A DNA stretch of 64,000 bases from Cryptomeria japonica (lineage: Eukaryota > Streptophyta > Pinopsida > Cupressales > Cupressaceae): the NCBI RefSeq assembly GCF_030272615.1, contig NC_081413.1, forward strand, positions 144,934,476 through 144,998,475, given 5' to 3'. Below are positions 47,460 to 59,157 of this stretch, one piece after another (positions within the stretch are counted from its first letter, which is position 1; the number at the start of each line of letters is the position of its first letter). Position numbers and translations under genes: made by a program. The notes beneath the pieces are model-generated. The model made no database searches. It worked only from the letters and a program-made list of their open reading frames with translations, and was not told the origin of the DNA.

Positions 47460-48828
47460 TGTGATAGGACCTGAAATTATATTTTGCAAAATTTGGTTAT
47501 TCTGGTTTTATTTTGCCCTCTGTCAAGTTATTCAGGTTTAGGGTTTTAGGGTTATGTCTTTTCTTGATTAAATCTTGGTGTGAAAGAGTCTTCGATCCTT
47601 TTTATATCCAATCATTCCCTTTTTCTCACTTAAGGCCGAGGGTACCGCTTTCCTTTGTGGGGCCATTTCATTTCCTATGTTTTAAGTGGTGGTTAACTGG
47701 TTTGTGAAATATGATTTCCCTAAGTCATGTGCATAACAATTCTATTACCGGTCTCCTTTTAAATGTTTGTGCCCACGCTTGTATTTTCTTTAGTTTGAAA
47801 GTCCTAAGTATTTTGGCGGGTTCTTAAAGACAAATTTAATACAATGGTTCATGCATCCCTATGATAAAAGATATGAGGATTATAAGGACTGCGGCATCGC
47901 GAGATTGTGCCACATGTTATCAGTGAAAATCGATAGGGTTGGTAGTGTAACCGGTTGAAGCATTGTGTTACCGGTTCCTAGGAGGTAAAGGTTGGTCTAC
48001 CAACAGTCCCATCAATTTGCACGTGTTCAAAATGAATGGAGATGTTTTGTCCTGAGGTAAAAGGTGCTCAATCTTTAATTTTGGAGGAGTTAACAGGCAG
48101 TGTGCAAAGTGGTAAAGTTTTAACAGATTAGATGGCCCTCGTGTTCCCATGATGGAAGTTGCAAGGAGCTTATGGACAACGACATCATGAGATGATGCCA
48201 CATGTCCCAGGTTGGCCAGGAAGATCTACGATGGGGCCGCTGAGAGAGTTTGATTGAAAGATGATGTGGTGCTGATTAGTCATGATTTCATGGGTCTGTT
48301 GATATAGATGGAAATTCAAGTGCTGAGTCGACAAGAGATGATCATTGGATTTGCCAACTTGAAAGATGATCAACGACCAAGTTTCAAATTTTTTAAATAC
48401 AAAGTTATGAGTCGTTGCTTTCCTCATGCAGATATTAATGGCAGACGAGACATTTGTATTCTTTTCTAGGAAATAATTAAAAGACCCTTGAAAGGTTTTT
48501 CTTCATTCACAAAAGATTTCATAACAATCTTGAAGGTTTTCTTGCTACTGAAGGAGGCTGAAACAACTCTCTACGACATGTAATTGTCATCTTCGGTGAA
48601 AATCAAAGCAGTAAGTTTATCTAAGCTCTCCATATGTTCTTGAAACAAATTGATATTGTAAATTGTGCATGAAGTTGTAAGAAGAAAATTCAATTTGTTC
48701 TAGGGCTATGTGCTAGATAGAGAGTAGTAAAATTTGTTTGAATTACTCTGGTAATTTAAAATCTTGTACTAGCCCTAGTTTTTCCTTCCCAAATTTGGAA
48801 TTATATTATAGAGCCCTAGTTGCAGAAG
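47460..48828 (+). other. Leader or 5' LTR of element F
   Basis: Non-coding, 1.37 kb. TG at the start; the 3' limit of a possible LTR could not be set because no TGGTATCAGAGC-like site follows. It contains two related motifs, GCGAGATTGTGCCACATGTTA near 47898 and GAGATGATGCCACATGTCC near 48189, suggesting an internal repeat, and an A+T-rich stretch before the ORF. Confidence 0.5.
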
Positions 48829-51800
48829 ATGGATCCCTCACCGAAACATTCAAGACAAGTGGATTCTATGAAATGAAATCTTTATAATGATTTCTTGGAC
48901 CAATAAAAACCCTCTACAAATGATAAGTAGCTGGGGCACAAGTTTGTGGATGGAAAAAACCTAGGGGAAGGGTTAACTAACAAAGCATTTCACTTGGCAG
49001 ATGCAAAGATACTAATGAATGGGTTATAAATGTTCAAATTATGGTATCGACAAAGAAAATTAAATTCCCCACTATCTAGTCCTTGGCAATATGATTTGGG
49101 CAAGTTGGTAGTACCGAGTGTTTTCATGGATGTCATTTTACTCAAGGATGTTTCAGACAGATATGAACTAGTTTCAAGGGTTATTAGGGGAAATGATGGA
49201 GAAATTATATTAACCATCAGAAGGGAGGAGTTTCAAGAGATCTTTGACCTATATGAACCATCCTCGAGCCTGGTGCTAATAGATTTAAATGAAAAAAATG
49301 TAATGTATTACAAGATGAAGGAATTTGTTAGAAAGAATTTCCTTCCAATGCATCTAGCCAAAGTAGGGAATACAATATATCATATCGGCCCTAGCTCAGG
49401 GGAGCCATTCCCAATCAGTGCATTTGCTCCTTATTTTTCAGGATGCTTTCTTCTCTCTGTGTCAAATATTGGGTTTTAATCCCATTACAGTGATGTCACC
49501 TGATTTTATGTACATGGTTATGCAAATACAACATCTGAACATTGCGGTAGTCTTTGAATTTGCCCCCTACCTTGAGGAAAATATTCATGGGGGGTTACTA
49601 GAATTTAAGAATCAAGTTGTTGGTACTGAATTCTCTTGGTATTCTTTACTCATGTATATGTTCCTTTCTAGGAATGCAGATTACTTTGAGGGTACCGTGA
49701 ACCTCAAAAGGACAATTGATAACCAAGAGATTCGAGTACAACTCTGGAGCACAGATATGTCTTGGGATAGGCAAGAGGCTAGCTATATAAGTTTGATAAC
49801 AATTTTCTTCTAGGTTAAGGCAAAAGTTGATAGTAAATCCACCAAGGATTCCTAAGGAATTGCATGATTTTGTGAGACCCAAGAAGAGGGTGCCGCTTGC
49901 CAAGATTGAACATAATTGGGGGGATTTTATCCCTTACTCTGTAAGTACTATTATTAGAATATATGGTTTCTCTAGACAACCACATGTACTACCCTTGAAT
50001 ATTCCTCTAAGAATGGGCTTTGTTGAGGTGATGTGGAAAATAAGATGCATTTGGGATAAGGATTTAAAAGGAAAGGGAAAAGGAACAATTCTCTTAGATT
50101 ACACTATTATCCATTACTTTGCAATTCTAAAGGGAGGTTATGAGAACTTTGACAAATTCTTTGCTCCATATACTTTGGGGGTAAGTATAGCTAGAAATAG
50201 TGATCTTGAGGGTTTTTACAAAGATTTTAAAACAAGAATAAAAGGAACTCAGTTGCCCCATGTGCATAATTTTCTCGAGGACTTAATCAAGAATGAATTT
50301 AACTCCATGACTAAGGAATGGAGAAAAGTGAAGTGGATAATCTGTAGAAAATTATGGGCTTCTATGACAAAAGATGGATCCAAAATATGACCCATTAAAG
50401 GATTTTTCCCCATTTTGTGCCAAGATTGATTTTGTTATGAAAATTTTTGAGGAGTTGAAGAAGATTTTAAAGGAGAAGATAGCCAAACATAAAGAAGTTC
50501 ATGGCCGGCAACAATCAATCTCACAACCTCCTTTATCCCTGAGAGCAGGTGGCGTGATAGCAGGAAGGCCTATTTAGGAATATTCTCATAAAAGAGAAAG
50601 AGAATAAACAAGTGATGAAGAGGATAGTAGAAATGACAGTGGGAGATTGATAAGGAGAAAGGGTAAGAAGATGATGAGTTCAGAGCCTTTCCCCAAGATA
50701 CAAACTAAGCCTCTTCAAGGAGTCAAGATCATTGATCTTAAAGATTCTAAAAGAATTTCTTTGCCATCAGCTGTATCTTTTTCACCAGTAAGGCAGGGTG
50801 AGGAACAAATGGAGGAAGATAGGTTTATTGCAACAAGTGTAGAAATGCAGATTTGTATTCTTGCATTGCCTCCTAATTTGGAGTTGGATCTTACTCCCTT
50901 GGATAACCAGGGTAAAGCCTTCAAAGATGCAAGAAAGGAGGCATTTGATAAATTCCTTAAGGATGATACTTTTGTAAGGAGCCCAACCTTTTTGTAGTTA
51001 GTATGGAAGACAAAGGTTGAGAAATACAAAGGAAGAATTACTGAGACGAAGGCCCAAAGGCCAGAAAAATTAGATCAAGAAATCCAAGAGGAAATAAAGA
51101 GTGAAATGAAGGAAGAGCTTAAGGAATTATTGTTGATGAGGGTAGGAAAATTATAAGTCAGACTGGAGTCTTGATATTTCTAGAATGGGACATAGCAGAT
51201 GCAGTGGCATTTGACATAATTAGGAAATCAAAGAAAGAAGAAGTAAGGTTAGCATAAAAGGATCAATTTTGTAGATGATTATGCAACCTTAGCAATATGG
51301 GCACTAGAGGAAGGACCTAGGAAGCCAGTGATTTAAATCCCAACTTAAAGGGAAGCCTAATTATAAAGAAAGAAGTCAACACATCAAGTGTAGAGGCTAC
51401 AAAGATAAATGTTGATGTTGTGAAGCTAGCACATGAGAGTGCAAAAAAGGAAACTTCAGAGAAGGCTGAGATGATAAAAAAGTTTGACAATATTTTTAAT
51501 GATTATAACATATCTCAAAAAATGTGTGTGGATTTGCAAATGAGAGTGCCACTCCTTGAGCAAGGATAAATAAAGGTTTCCTATCTTGCACTTACAAGGT
51601 CATCTGAGCCATCAACATCTAGGTCACCACCTATGGTCTAGGGAGGAGAAGCAACTCAACTAAATACAAGTACTAATGTCTCTAGTATGGTATTAGTCCC
51701 ATATGGTGATGATGATGAGCCCAATACTACAAGATCAACTCAACCAAATGAGTCTCATCTTTTAGAGAAGATTGTTGAATTAGAAAGTAAACTAAAAGAA

Positions 51801-52199
51801 TCAGAAAAATAATCAGTCGAGCAACAAGAGGATATAGTTAGCTTAGTGCTAACTCGTTTGAATGAGAAATTTGAAAGTAGGTTAAACAATATCCATGCCT
51901 TATACTCTTTACTTTTTGATGCTATTCAAAAGTTTAATGATGATAAATAATTGGCAATTCCCTTGTTCACAAAATGGTTGCAAAGAGGAAATGAGCTCAA
52001 AATGATGTACATGGCTTCTAAATTTCATGCCGAGAGACCACATGCACTCTAGACAACATATTTGCTAGTAAAATTAATGCAAGAAGCTCAAATTTTGCCA
52101 GAAAATATAGAAAGAAAGGTAAGGGAATTGATGAAGAGTTTTAGTGAATTAGAACAAAGAAGGGGTAGTCAAGCCTTTACAATTTTGGAAGGAGGAGGC
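48829..52199 (+). pseudogene. Element F long ORF: large protein of unknown function
   Basis: Starts MDPSPKHSRQ. Recognisable segments: LVVPSVFMDVILLKDVSDRYELVSRV; IRREEFQEIFDLYEPSS; YHIGPSSGEPFPISAFAPYF; SLCQILGFNPITVMSP; PPRIPKELHDFVRPKKRVPLAK; FIPYSVSTIIRIYGF; GKGTILLDYTIIHYFAILKGGYENF; then a charged linker (50400-51150) and coiled coil (ELESKLKESEK, SLVLTRLNEKFESRLNNI) to 52199. Frameshifts fall near 49450, 49800 and 50380, with many stops. The order globular, charged, coiled coil parallels ORF2 of D1, C and B, and RYELVSRVI...REEF resembles their RIILSRVH...ITP block, but homology is uncertain. It could instead be related to the plant-transposon protein domains found in some angiosperm elements. 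Confidence 0.6.
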
Positions 52200-52984
52200 T
52201 GTTAGGATTCCCAAAGATACTAAGAGGGGGGGTGAATAGGTATCTAACTGGTTTATAAATTTACTTGTCTTGAAACATGAAAAGCATATTAAAACTGTGT
52301 ATCGGTAAACCAGAAATAATGCAATGAACAAGAATAATAGTAACCACATGAGAGGCACACCATAACACAGTATTTTAATGAGGAAACCTGGTGTGGCAAA
52401 AATCTCAGTGGGATTTGTGACCCACAATATTCACTTATTGGCCAATAAGGGAATATTACTCTTACAATAGGGGCCTGCACATGCAGGAAGGCCAAGTGCC
52501 TAGAGCTCACTGCTCAATTACAAAAGAAGTCACATTGACTTACAAAAATGGATTATACTAATCCAATATCTTGTACTGCTTCAGATCAACATCTGCTATG
52601 CTAGATTTAGTACCAGTTTAAGCTCTGCTACAAAATAAATCCTTAACCAATATTTCGCATATTAGGTCTACTTATCTCGCATCCTATTTCACACATTTCC
52701 TATTACAAAATGATCTCATACACATATGAGTCATATTACAACTCGCCATGTCGGCTTACAATGATTTTACATTTAATTACAAAATTCATTTTAAACAAAT
52801 TTGAAGTCGGCCAAGGTGTCGGTATCCTTCCTTTCATTGTCGGTGTTTTGTGTGCCAGTGTAGAGTTTGTCGATGCTAGTGCTGATATCTTTGTCTTGCC
52901 AGTGTCCTATGATTGCGAGGTTGCCATCAATGACAAAACCTTCAATCACCTATAATTTATCATTGGAGTGTGCATTTTCCAACA
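52200..52984 (-). repeat. 3' LTR of element G (785 bp)
   Basis: On the minus strand it starts TGTTGGAAAATGCACACTCC at 52984 after AAAGGGGGAGAT, and ends TTTGGGAATCCTAACA at 52200, preceded by the ATTCACCCCCCCTCTTAG motif. The start resembles the 3' LTR of element B (TGTTGGAAAATGACACTC). Confidence 0.88.
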
Positions 52985-53188
52985 ATCTCCCCCTTTGGCA
53001 TTGATGGGAATACTCATGAGAAAAATCAAAAGTGTCCAAAATGATATCCAAAAATAGTCTGCCAAAAAATTGTCTTTCCAAAATTGTATGCTCAAAACTG
53101 TATGCTCCCCTTGAGCAAATGAAGTCCCTTCCTTCTGACCATTTTTATCATCCCACTACTCCCCCTTTGCAATCAGTGACAAAGGTTG
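52985..53188 (-). promoter_or_regulatory. Element G 3' spacer and polypurine tract
   Basis: The plus strand ATCTCCCCCTTTGGC at 52985-52999 is the polypurine tract on the minus strand. A second tract, GGGGGAGTAG (minus), lies near 53158-53167. Non-coding between. Confidence 0.8.
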
Positions 53189-54964
53189 TCATTTGCTATT
53201 AGTGGAGTCCTGCCTGGATTCTTGTAATCGGTGGGTTACAATCTGAAAGATATCTATCAAAACTAAGTTTATACCATTGCTGAAAGTTTTGCTATCTTTA
53301 ATTGCCTCTTGTGTTCTCTGCACTGTACCGGTGAGTATGTGCATTTTCTCTTCCGGTTTCTTTAGTTTTGGAACCAGAGCTTTAGATATTTATTTTCTCA
53401 AAGAAGTAAGGTATTTAAGTCTTGGACTAAGTCTGCATTTCAAGTCCTTTGCCTTATCCTTTATTCCCTGTTTGTCATTTTCTAACTCCTTGATTTTCTC
53501 TTCCTGTTCTGCAATCTTCTTTTCTAAATCCAAAAATGAATCTGATGTTCCAATCAGATTGTTAGCAATATTATTTATCTTATCTTGTACTTTCTTGATC
53601 TCCTTGTCAAGATCCTCGGTTAGGACATTCATTTTGCAAGTATCCCTGTACAGTTTCTTGAAGCCATAGATTATTTCTCCAAGTTCTGTTAAAAGGGTGT
53701 CCATTTCTTCCCTGTTCTCCTTTACAATATCCTCAAATAATTTCTCTTTTTCTTTTATCATTCTCTCCTTAAATGTATTCTCATTTATTCGATCAATAGT
53801 TAGTAGGTTGCCGGTAATGAGCTTAGACAATGTGTCTAGTTGACCTAAAGAATCTTTATTCTCAACACTACACTTTGGTGCTATCAATTTGAAAATTGGT
53901 ATTGTATCATCAATAGCCTTATAGGCTTGTGCATTGCATTTGGTGATCTTCTTTATTGAATCTAACAGGACCTTTGTTACATTAGTAGGTCTGAATTCTG
54001 TCATAGCTATACTAGATGTTTGTCCAATAGTCTTTATAGTAGCCATGCTACCAATTATGGTTATTACCTTGCTTGATTCGACCTTTGGTAGGTTTGTTTG
54101 TGTTTGCATTTCTACAAACAAAGGTTTATGCTTTTCAATTTGGGTCGGTGGCACTGTGTCTGTTTGAACCTATGCTTCAACCTGTACCGATTTTAGTTTC
54201 TCTATCTATGTCTTAGAGGGTTTCTCTGAGATTTTAACTGCCGGTTTCTCAGATGTAATCTCAGTTTGTACCTCTGAACTCTCTTTAGCCAGTTCTTCAG
54301 ATGGTTTATCTATTGTTTCTACTGGTTTCTCAGTGGTATCCTCTGGAGGTTGTTTTGTTTATGCTATTTTTTCTGTGTTCATCTCAACCTCTATAGTCCG
54401 TGACTTAGTAGTCACATTTTTCTCTTTGTCCTAAGTGGTTTCTCTGTCAACCACAATGTTAACTTTCTGAGTGTCTACATTTACTATATACAAAATTTCT
54501 GATTCGAGGTTTGTATCTTCTACCGAAGTCTCCATACTCTCAGTGGCTGGTTGATTTTCAATAGTGTCTAACAATGGAGTATCTGAAAGAGGTGGGGGCA
54601 CATTGTCAGTTATTTTCAGGCTTGGTGGTCAGCCTACCTTACCTTTCCCCTTATCTCTATCCTTTTGATATACTTTGATAGTTTTTGGCCTAAGTAATTC
54701 TTCCTCTTTTTCTTTTTCCACAAAGAATATATCACATCCATCTGTTGTTTCCTTAGATACTTCAGTTACTCTGTCAGCTATTAGTGCTACATGCTGGTGA
54801 GCAGTAGGAAATATTGTTTGGGTAGCCTCACTGATTAATTTGTTTATTTTATCAGGTGAGTTAACTGGATGCATTGCCAGTAATTTTTCAATCTTAATCT
54901 TTTTATCCAGTTCAACAATGGCTAATCTTCTAGCTTCTAATCTCCTATACAAGTCATTTGGAAT
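53189..54964 (-). pseudogene. Element G ORF2, C-terminal half
   Basis: One minus-strand frame runs from the Z junction at 54964 to TGA 53189-53191, with in-frame stops only. It begins IPNDLYRRLEARRLAIVELDKKIKIEKLL (in pieces), matching IPLSLYNKLDARRLDAIKRDKEIKKVELL of element B. The C-terminal coiled coil (NVLTEDLDKEIKKVQDKINNIANNL) matches ILTTNVDKRIKELQEKIANIANSF of B. A Ser/Thr/Glu-rich linker with many TVS-like residues lies at about 54160-54620. This confirms the ORF2 family independently of D1, C and B. Function unknown. Confidence 0.82.
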
Positions 54965-55615
54965 TGTCATGCCCAAAATTTTGGGGACGAACGAGATTTT
55001 TTTTTTTTTAAATTAACAACCTAATAACATTAAATTTGCTAATATGAAATGCACTAACAAGTTTTGTCTTAACTATGTTTTGAGTTAACTCTAACCACTA
55101 ACTCAGGTAAGGATAAATAACTTAAATTAAATGCGAAATATGAACTCTCCAAAAGAATTTATTATTATCTCATCGATTAATAAATAATAAATTCATTTAA
55201 GCAAAAACCCCTAAATTATTTGACAAGAGATATTATTACCCTCAATTAATCTTTCAATCATTATAGGAATTACTTAAATTAACTCTAGCACTTAGATTTT
55301 TAAAACACCTATATTTCCATTTAACAATAATTATAATGTGTATTAAATTTCATCTATAGCGCCAAATAAATCTTTAAAGAAAATAAACCTATCACATTTA
55401 ATCTTGAAGAGCCTATATTTAGGTGGACTAAAGTTAATCCCCTTATGGCCAAAATAACTTATAAAGCCATTAAAATTCCCTAATAGATTAAACTCCAAGA
55501 TAATTTAAAATTTAAAGCATCATATTCACATGTTTATACAAACGTATATAAAATATGAATGTTTAAATAAAAATAACTAAATTAAAGTTGAATTTATACA
55601 TTCATACTTTTAAAC

Positions 55616-55752
<137 letters not shown>

Positions 55753-55879
55753 TATATTTTTATATGTGGATATTTATTTTCTAAACAAACTTTATAACAA
55801 CAATACCTCCTGTGCCCTAACGACAACATTATAAAATTACCCCACCCTTTACCCTAGTTTTCTTCCATTTTATTGTCTT

Positions 55880-55906
55880 GCCCTAACCCTATTTTTGGGC
55901 TAGGGC
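55880..55906. repeat. CCCTAACCC/GGGCTAGGGC hairpin in Z LTR
   Basis: Arms GCCCTAACCC (55880-55889) and GGGCTAGGGC (55897-55906) pair with one G-T-type mismatch around a 7-base loop. It is the only copy in this LTR. Confidence 0.85.
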
Positions 55907-55969
55907 TTTAACTATGTTATTTATTTTTTAGGGTAGGGTGTGTGTGTGTGTTTGTTGTTGCAGGGTATA

Positions 55970-56262
55970 GGAGGCGGCGACCATGGAGGGACACGGCGGA
56001 GGAGTGGAGGAGAGTTCACGGGGGAAAGCTCCCTAAAGGGACAACCACAACTGTGCCTGCGGGTCGCGACCCACCGAGGCGGCCTTGGCCGCCGCTATGA
56101 GATGTGGCCCGCAACCCAGTTGCACCGTCATTATGGGATGCCACCCACAGGAGGGGGTCGAAGCCTCCCTGACTGTGGGTTGAGGCCCATAGTGGCGGCT
56201 ACGACCACCGCTGGGGGCCACCGTCCACAGCGTAGGGGGAGCCGAGGCTCCCCCATTTTGCA
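55970..56262. repeat. GC-rich block of Z LTR
   Basis: A GC-rich island in the position of the palindrome arrays of the other two LTRs. Palindromic units are barely recognisable (for example GACTGTGGGTTGAGGCCCATAGTGG near 56170, in two arms), so this copy has diverged or never expanded. Confidence 0.65.
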
Positions 56263-59147
56263 TTTTTTTTTTTTTAAATAGATTAAACCTCCTTTTTTTT
56301 TGTTTTTATATATATATAAATATATATATGTATTTTTTTCTGTGGTTATAATATTTTCAAACAAACAGTTTCACAGGCTGAGGATATTTTTGGATAAAAT
56401 ATGTAGTCTTATATATATTTTTTCTTAACCTTTTTAAATCATGCAGAAATTAATAAAATATTGATTGCATGGAAATAGAGGCAAAAACTACTTTAACCAT
56501 TTTGTTTATATTTATTTTTCCTAAAACCACTTAAAGTGGTTTAACAATATTTAACAGGTTTAAATAATGCTTTCTTTTTCTTTGGGACAATCTAGTTGCT
56601 AATTGGAGATAGATTATTAATTTTAGATTTACTTTCTACAATATATCAAGGAAAAATAACAGAATTAATTAAACTACCGCATGCAACATTAGTGCTCATA
56701 CTAAATGGCTAATTAATTATATTTACCTTTAGAACTTCCATAAATAGGACTAAATGTTTTATTTTCAGCTTACTAACATACATGCTTTTCCTTTCCAATA
56801 TTTCAAATGCATAAGGGGATAAAATGAATTTCTTGATTTTCAAAATAACATATACACCACAAATATTATTTTCATAACTATAGTGACTTAATCCAGAAAT
56901 ACACATTTCATTTTTTTGCAATGATAACTTAATAGAATAATGCATTTCTTTAAGACATATTAAGAATACAATATAGTCAACATTTCAAATGGGTGAGATA
57001 CCCAACTAGTCTCTCATTTCTATTAAATGAGGACTTTAAATAAAATAGATCCATTTTTTTTTCAATGTAAATACAACATATAGCTTTCTTTTTTCATTTC
57101 TGCAACTAAAATATAAAATATCCCATCCCCTAATCTTTTTCTGCAAATCAAGTAAATCGAGCAACTCTTAGCTTGTCTTTAACTTTTCTTTCCAAACAAT
57201 CCTACAAATAAATCATAAGGCTTTGACCATGGAGTGTTCACCTCCCAACCTAGGCTTACTAGAAGCCACCCCCGAACATGGAGAACCAAGCCCTAGACAG
57301 GTTACACACATGCAAACACAACAAGCAAGGAAAAAAAACACACAACAACACTTTCCCAACCAAGGCTACACTTCATCACAAAATGTGATGTTTTTACATG
57401 GGTGGTAGTTGACCAAATACCCTGAGGAGACTACAAGAATGGTAGATCACAAAGCCACCTCATGGAAAACAAAGATATATCACAAGTTCATTAACCCCAC
57501 ATCCTTATGCTCCCCAAGGCATTCATGCCATACTTTCTCCCCTTATGACCACCAAATGCATAAACCAGGCCATGCAACAAGGGTCATATATACACCCCTT
57601 GAGTTCACTCTCATAATGAGAGCCTCTCACTCGAGGGCTATCAAACTTCTACCACCCACAAGACCATCCTACTCTCCCAAGAGTAGAAGGCCTTGGTTAC
57701 TCCCAAATCACAGGAAATGCATAAAAGAATAAAAGATAGGTTGCACAATAATTTTCACAAAAGAAAATACAAGAAAACAACTTTTACATACAGACAATCT
57801 TTCCAACATAAACATGCAACGTAAAAGAAAACAAAAGGAGAATATGAACCAACCTTCAATCTGCCCAAAGGTTTGCTAAGACTAGTTTGAGGATGAGCAG
57901 TCCAATTCCACAATTCTTCTTTCTACACTTAGCCAAAATTCTATCCCAAAACTATTCCTTTCAAAATTGCATGATCTCCAAAAAAAAGGAGAGTGGGTGA
58001 TTACCCACAGAGTCTTTCATTCTTACCTAAAAGACCTCAGTGAGAGTTCTCATAGGTTTCTAAAACTAAAAAAGGAAAAAGTAAGAAAAAGTGGAAAATG
58101 ATCTCTCATCAAAAAGGAAGGTTATCTAACCTAGATGGCACATTCTAATTTTAATTTTTGCTCACCTTAGGAAACCCACTTTTTGAGGTGACTAAATAGT
58201 CACATGGGAGTAGACACATGCCTAAAAATACTCCTAACCCATAGGTATACCTTATGGACTTTAGGAAACACCTTTAAACTACCCCTAGGAGTCCATTTGA
58301 CCCCTTAGAAACCCATTTTAAGTTAACTTTCGGGTCAAACCTAAGTTGACCACTCCAAAGACTCTCTACCCAAGGAAAATTTTGAACCACATTCAAATTT
58401 TTGAAAAAGCTATGGTTGAATCAACTCCCTCCAAGAGAAAAGTCAAAATTCAAGACATAAATCAACAGAGGTGTCAAGTGACACAATAAAATACATTACA
58501 AAATTACACATGAAATTTGTCTCTTGTTGGATTTACACAAATTAATAATTCAATTTAACACACATGTAGCATTTACTTTCACAAATAAAATACGATACAT
58601 ATGGGTTGTTGTCTCTCCAAATAGACAAACCCTAGTGTTATGAACGTACATAAGTCTAGGTTTGGTTCTCCATAATATTTCCATGGTCACATGGATTATT
58701 TTCTTGTGCATCTCAATTACACATTAGTACTTCCAATTAACCTCATAAAATATTAAACACATGAATAAGAATATACATCAAACACTCTGCATACAATTGA
58801 CATTAAACAAATCAATATCTCATGTATCAAAATAAACCCACATAAGTAATTATCGTAATCCTCATAATTTTGATCCATACATAAGACATGCATCCTATTT
58901 CTATCATTATAGTAAAGTCCTCCAAATCCAATAATGACATACATCATCACAAAGTTATCCTATTCTAGAATCATATAGAGTTCTATATCTATAATGCATA
59001 GAAATGAAGCATCAATATATATCAGTGTTATCCAAATCATGGAATCATATAAGTTCTAAATCCATAATGCATAAAAATAAAGCATCCATAATAGTCTCAA
59101 CATGAAAATCACTGAAATGCTAAAATGAGTCGGGGTAGGGCATCACA

Positions 59148-59157
59148 CCCTCCCCCT
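59148..59157 (-). promoter_or_regulatory. Polypurine tract of Gypsy Z
   Basis: Plus-strand CCTCCCCCTC next to the LTR start at 59147; on the minus strand it is the same tract as at 3932-3941. Confidence 0.85.

Larger units (their letters stand above)
47460..52199 (+). mobile_element. Retroelement F with a long ORF2-like frame (3' end lost to G)
   Basis: Begins TGTGATAGGACC inside the LTR of Copia H2 (candidate duplication tcact, 47455-47459). It has a 1.37-kb leader or LTR and then a frame of about 1,120 codons that runs to 52199, where element G is inserted. I found no gag knuckle, pol domain or clear primer-binding site. It is assigned to the pol-less superfamily by architecture and weak motif similarity only. 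Confidence 0.6.
52200..54964 (-). mobile_element. Minus-strand gag+ORF2-type element G (3' part)
   Basis: A 3' LTR (52200-52984), a polypurine tract and the C-terminal half of an ORF2 read on the minus strand. The element is cut at 54964/54965 by Gypsy element Z (candidate duplication ggaat, 54960-54964). The remainder, with gag and 5' LTR, should lie beyond Z and K outside the window. Its left LTR edge lies in the coding frame of element F. Confidence 0.85.

Noticed and set aside
47513-48427. Small frames in the leader of element F as host genes
   Set aside because: Short, without homology, and in a region with TE termini on the left and the F frame on the right.
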